This document shows positions 59,576-64,000 of a stretch of DNA of 64,000 nucleotides, piece by piece. The stretch comes from Pycnopodia helianthoides. Lineage: Eukaryota > Echinodermata > Asteroidea > Forcipulatida > Asteriidae. The first letter of the stretch is position 1, and every line of letters starts with the position of its first letter. A model generated the notes under the pieces. It made no database searches. It was given only the letters and a program-made list of their open reading frames with translations, and was not told where the DNA came from. Made by a program: the position numbers and the translations under genes. The stretch covers positions 11,314,931-11,378,930 of the forward strand of contig CM063243.1 of the NCBI GenBank assembly GCA_032158295.1, read 5' to 3'.

Positions 59576-59720
59576 AAAATGCTTGGGCCACCCGTTCCTA
59601 ACGTTACAATAACCATACAATAACCATTCCCTGTCTCACAATAAACATTCTCTCCCCCGTCCCCGTCCCCCCGCTCAATGTTGACTGGAACGCAGAAGAC
59701 CGTGCAACAGTATGATTCAA

Positions 59721-60230
59721 CATTGAAAGGGGGTAGGGGGACCCAACCAGATATGGCCGGGATAGTAGTGCGCACACTGTTCGTGGCTGTCTTGGTCTGT
59801 TTACATTCTAAACCCACTATGAGTCACGTGACTACGGTTGCCGATTGTGGCTATACCTGCGGTATGTGGATTCCAGTCTATATACAATACAACTACCCAC
59901 GAGTAAGATATGCAACAAGAAAGACAGAATAAGAAAGGAAGAATAATGCAAAAACAAAACAAAACAAAATAAGGCAAATAAAAACTACTCTAACAAACTT
60001 CTTTAACATGAAAAACGCCATACTCTAAAAAAGTGTCCATATCGGAAATGGTTGATCATACTTTTGTCATTATTCAAAAGCACTATGGAAACAAGTAAAA
60101 AAAAAAAAAAAGCAAGCGCTCCAAAATGCCCCCCACCCCCAAACAAAAAAAATAATAATAATAATTTAAAAAAAATAAATAAATAAATAAACAAATAAAA
60201 AGACTAATAAATAAAATAAAATAAAAAAAT
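59721..60230 (+). repeat. Recent direct duplication, copy 1
   Basis: Nearly identical to 61745-62290. The core (59911-60180) and its partner (from 61985) start tgcaacaagaaagacagaat and include aaaaaagtgtccatatcgga and agcaagcgctccaaaatgcc. The outer left part shares cattgaaagggggYagggg with the partner. Only a few substitutions separate the cores, so the duplication is young. It ends in A-rich simple sequence. Confidence 0.9.
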
Positions 60231-60784
60231 TAAATTAAATAAAATGAAATAAAAAATGAATGAAAATTGCCTGGTGGCGTGGATAACGGATGCGCAAAAG
60301 TTCCCAACTAACCTATGAAACACGCTCAACGTAAGCGCGGAATTATCTGCTTCTGTAAGCACCGATTTTTTATTTATTTGTTTACGGTAAGCAGTGCCAT
60401 GAAATTATTAAGCAGAGCCATATCATTGTCAAAACACGGAGAGCCACGTCAAGTTCATGCGTGCGTCACTCTATGGTACGGTGTGCATGCAGAAGGACAG
60501 CGCGTTGGCAATGAGGCTGGTACCCACACTGCCAACATGGCTGGCAGTGCGTACAAACTTTTGCTTGGGTCACACAACTTCTGTATGTTTATTTTACATC
60601 TTCAAATCACATTTTTCTTTCACTAGAATCACTTCAAAACATAACAGATTTGTTAAAAAATCTGATCACCAATAAGTCGATGAGTAATGTCGTCTGCACA
60701 TATGCAAATCAGTCCAGATTGATGTGTAGTGCATTAAACGCTTGTGTTACACTCTGGAGAAAAAAAGAGGGAAAAAACATCAAG

Positions 60785-60843
60785 ATGGCTCTTGCCAAAA
60801 CATCCGGTTTTCACGGTGTCAAAGCTACCATGAAAGTTCTAGG
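60785..60843 (+). CDS. Candidate first coding exon of a small gene
   Basis: ATG in the context ATCAAGATGGCTC (a YY1-type start-site motif common at TATA-less promoters) opens a 19-codon peptide, MALAKTSGFHGVKATMKVL, ending at a consensus donor GG|GTAAGT in phase 2. An acceptor-like ataatttcag at 61561-61570 would join in frame to QVRPQKAKSHSL and a stop at 61610, giving a 32-residue peptide. I do not recognise it. It could be real, an exon of a longer gene, or coincidence. Confidence 0.3.
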
Positions 60844-61744
60844 GTAAGTCAAAGACATTCTTTGTGCCTCAGATTGACAAAAATTGAAATAGTATAAAGA
60901 ATGTGTACGGTTTTAATCTGGAACAAGGCGCGAACTTCGGAATTTTTAAAGCCCAACGTTGTACACTATGACATCATTTAAACAAAGCCCAAATTTGTCC
61001 CTGGCTTTCAGGCAATGTACATTAACATTAGGGAAGACTCACTGTCCCTGATGTGGGGGATTATTAAATTATTGCACAGTACAATTTTTGTTTTATTTTG
61101 TGTAGTACACGTATCAAGATATGTTTGATATCTCTGAATCTCCTGCAAAACGGAATAACAATCTTAATTGTATCATTTAATGACAGTCGAAGGCGTTGAT
61201 GTTCTCAGAGGAAAGATTTCTGAGAGAGACTCCCCTAGAAAAGAATGGACTCAACCAAGTTTGTCGGTAACTTCTGTTCCAACGTGTTGAGAAATTATTA
61301 AGTTAATCACTACTATGGGTGTTACTGTGAATTACAGTATCCAAGTACATGAACATGTTACTGGACTGGTAGAAACTTCCCACCGAACTGTGTGCAGTAG
61401 GGGTAGGGGGAATTTAAAAGTTGCTATTTTACAAAAACAAAAACAAACAAAGAAGGCTTTACAGCGTTAAACGGCAAAAATGAAGTGTTGAGATGTTGAG
61501 AATATCTCCCGATCCAAAATTCATAACGCACTTTTAAGCAAAACAATTAGCCTTTTTAATATAATTTCAGGCAAGTTCGTCCCCAAAAGGCTAAAAGCCA
61601 CTCTTTGTAAGGGGCTACAAGAAAATATTTCAAATGAAAATAGCTCAGAGGAGCTGATGGTGGCAATCAATATTCCTCCTAAAACAGTCATTTTGGGGGG
61701 TCGATTTCTTAGTGCACATTTTGACACCCACAACGAGTGGACAG

Positions 61745-62290
61745 GATAGGCAACATTGAAAGGGGGCAGGGGGGCCCAACTTAAATAATTCTTAAGCTTA
61801 ATGTACTTAATAATGAAAGGTTATGTGTTCTTTGTGGACTCTAATGCCCTTTCCATGTTGAATAAAAACCTTTTGAAAAAAGTGTCCATATCGGAATTGG
61901 TTGATCATACTTTTGTTATTATTCAAAAGCACTATGGAAAGATTTACCAGATTCAATTTTTCCCCATTTCTTTTTTATAAAAGATGCAACAAGAAAGACA
62001 GAATAAGAAAGGAAGAATAATGCAAAAACAAAACAAAACAAAATAAGGCAAATAAAAACTACTCTAACAAACTTCTTTGACATGAAAAACGCCATACTCT
62101 AAAAAAGTGTCCATATCGGAATTGGTTGATCATACTTTTGTTATTATTCAAAAGCACTATGCTATGGAAACAAGTAAACAAAAAAGCAAGCGCTCCAAAA
62201 TGCCCCCCCCCCCCAAACAAAAAAAAAGAAAAAACAAAATAATAATTAAAAAATAATAATAAATAAATAAATAAAAAGAATAACAAATAA
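61745..62290 (+). repeat. Recent direct duplication, copy 2
   Basis: Partner of 59721-60230. An extra 80-bp piece of the same repeat (aaaaaagtgtccatatcgga... ) also occurs at 61874-61945, so part of the unit is present three times. The right end is A-rich, similar to a retroposon tail. Confidence 0.88.
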
Positions 62291-62425
62291 AACTAGACCT
62301 TAGGTGTTTGTGAACAAACACATAGCTGTTCCGTTTTGTTGTAATTTGATCAAACGCTCTGTATCAAGCTAGCAAACATCACAAAGATACACGTGTTGCC
62401 GTCAACATTCGGACAGTATCGTTGA

Positions 62426-62772
62426 TGGTCGGACATTTCCGGGTGTTTATGGTTGCATTGTAAACAGAATCCATGGAATCATAATGCAGTCCTGTCGGCC
62501 GTAGATCCAGGAGTTTTTGAGTTTACGCTCAAGTCAAAGCTGGCCTTGGCCAATATCAATACCAGGCGTAATGCCAGCTATTGTTATTTAAAGCCAATGC
62601 AGGCGTTGTGCCTAAAAAAAGCAATTACAGAGGATACTCTCGCAGTTTTACCGACTGGATTTGGCAAGAGTCTAGTATTCGAAATGTTACCACAGATGTC
62701 GACACGGGCGAAGGCGAGTGCCATCATCATATGCACTCCGTTGAATTCCATAATCGAAGAGCAGCTATCCAG
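62426..62772 (+). CDS. RecQ-like helicase, N-terminal exon (partial)
   Basis: The frame is open from 62426 and ends at a donor, AG|GTAACA. From about 62560 it reads an SF2 helicase start: LKPMQ as the Q motif, AVLPTGFGKSLVFEMLP with Walker A (TGFGKS, motif I), and IIICTPLNSIIEEQLSR as motif Ia. The order, spacing and PTGFGKS form are RecQ-like. The start of the exon is uncertain: no in-frame ATG precedes the motif and acceptor-like CAG occurs at about 62470 and 62488. No DExH exon was found in the remaining 1.2 kb, so the gene either runs on beyond the window or is a fragment. RecQ-like copies also multiply as parts of repeats in some animals. Confidence 0.65.
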
Positions 62773-64000
62773 GTAACAATTAAATAAGCCGGGCCTAATA
62801 TTATTGAAATTCAGGTGCAGACATGGTTTCCCTGGAGATGACCCCCGACCCTGACAGGTTGCGTCATGCTCTATTTTTGACCTAAGATTTTTAACAAGAG
62901 ACGTCAAGGAATCTTTGGTCAGGGAACCAGACTACAAGATGATTTGCAACTTATCAAATGCCTTTTAATTAAAAAAACACCCTAACTTTTCATATCATAT
63001 GTTGGTCACGCACAAATCCAATGGGGTGTGTACAAACCAATTGGTCCACCTTCGGTTAGGAATAAACTGCGGTACAATCTCCAACGCATTGCCGTAATTG
63101 CGCAATACAGAGTTTGTTTCATGCTGCTGGGTCAACCGCCACAAATAAGGGAACTAATCGTTGTCCGTAGGGGGGCGCAGAGCGCGCTATCTAACCCCTC
63201 GGGCGCGTGAACGCCTGACACTACCAGCATCGCGTAACTTTTTAATCTTTTTTAGTATAAGGTAGAGATTTTATTTATAGGTTTTCCCGGCCAATTTCAG
63301 CAAAAAATCATTCAATGTCATTAACATGCATTCAATTTCATGCATTTTCTCCTAATCCCCTCGAACTAGGGTTTCTTTTAAGCTCTTAATGCATTCAATT
63401 TCATTTAAGGGCATTCAAGACTACACTTTGACCATTCTTAAGTATTTGCAATTGATGCATTCAAATTAAGACTCACCGAAGCGAACATGATTTTTCTGCT
63501 AGTTTGCGTTTTCTTTTTCATTTATGTGCAACGAATTTCAACTTCTTTGCATTCAAATTAAAGATGAGTTTTGGCTTTATGAGTAAAATGAGAATTATAG
63601 CTCCTTTACTGGCACATAAGTTGTCCTTTGTAAGAGGAGTTTCCATGTATTTTACACCATTATTTACATCATGTGTTTTTTCTTAATTGAAATCGTTGTT
63701 CCTTTTGCGTTGTTACCCTTCCTTTAGTTTAAGTCTACACTTGATAACTTTGAAATGCAAAACTAATTATTTTGCTTTAGCCTTGATATGTTTTGTTTGC
63801 CCTGGTTATGTTGTCTCTGTTTTTCTGTTAATGTCAGGACAATTTCAAATTAGACTTTAACAAATGTTTCAAAGGAAATTGAAATCTTACAATAAGGGGT
63901 CGTTATACAATTTAAAAATAAATTAATGTTATTCTTGAATGTTTCAACCCGTCTCGCCCTATAAATCTACATTATTCACTGCTCTGGACCAACCTCGGGC
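62773..64000. other. Stretch without a recognisable gene
   Basis: AT-rich DNA; probably intron if the helicase exon is real. The stretch 63300-63560 repeats the phrase gcattcaatttcat in loose form. No further helicase motif was found. Confidence 0.4.

Overview
This is eukaryotic (animal) DNA: intron-bearing genes with GT-AG splice sites, many decayed transposons and a large satellite array. The gene content (a GalNAc-transferase, a CYP2-type cytochrome P450, a small secreted CUB protein) and the repeat families (TTAA-flanked MITEs, non-LTR reverse transcriptase fragments, (ATT)n-tailed repeats) suggest a marine deuterostome. An echinoderm, probably a sea star, is my best guess; it rests on remembered repeat families and is not proven.

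Layout. 1-801: one MITE copy and the possible first exon of a type II membrane protein on the minus strand. 3188-11559: a ten-exon polypeptide GalNAc-transferase gene on the minus strand, apparently full length apart from a frame disruption in exon 2; a hAT-type MITE with a perfect 8-bp target duplication lies in intron 3. 11560-15480: gene-free, with fold-back and TA-flanked inverted-repeat elements. 15480-38389 plus one outlying copy at 40878-41249: a tandem satellite of about 456-bp monomers, roughly 45 recognisable copies. It has a strand switch near 16150, two copies of a non-satellite insert at the same monomer position, a third unrelated insert, a 149-base poly-A run and a 100-N scaffold gap flanked by noisy sequence. 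38390-40489: a 2.1-kb DNA transposon with CACTCTAAA inverted ends, lying at the array edge. 41250-44245: two decayed non-LTR reverse transcriptase fragments on the minus strand. 44697-52310: a complete seven-exon P450 gene on the plus strand (497 residues). 54632-57121: a complete four-exon gene on the minus strand for a 191-residue secreted single-CUB protein. 57300-64000: short duplications, a Ty3/gypsy RNase H remnant, a 2-kb-spaced direct duplication, a candidate small first exon and a RecQ-like helicase exon that appears to be the start of a gene or element running out of the window.

The genes do not form a pathway. The P450 belongs at the ER membrane, the GalNAc-transferase in the Golgi, and the CUB protein is secreted. 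Exon coordinates were derived by hand from reading frame, splice sites and phase; reading phases agree across every junction of the three main genes once the exon 2 disruption is allowed for. The strongest items for follow-up are the satellite array with its higher-order duplication, the P450 with glutamine in place of the I-helix acid, and the CACTCTAAA transposon derivative that keeps one protein-coding terminal exon.
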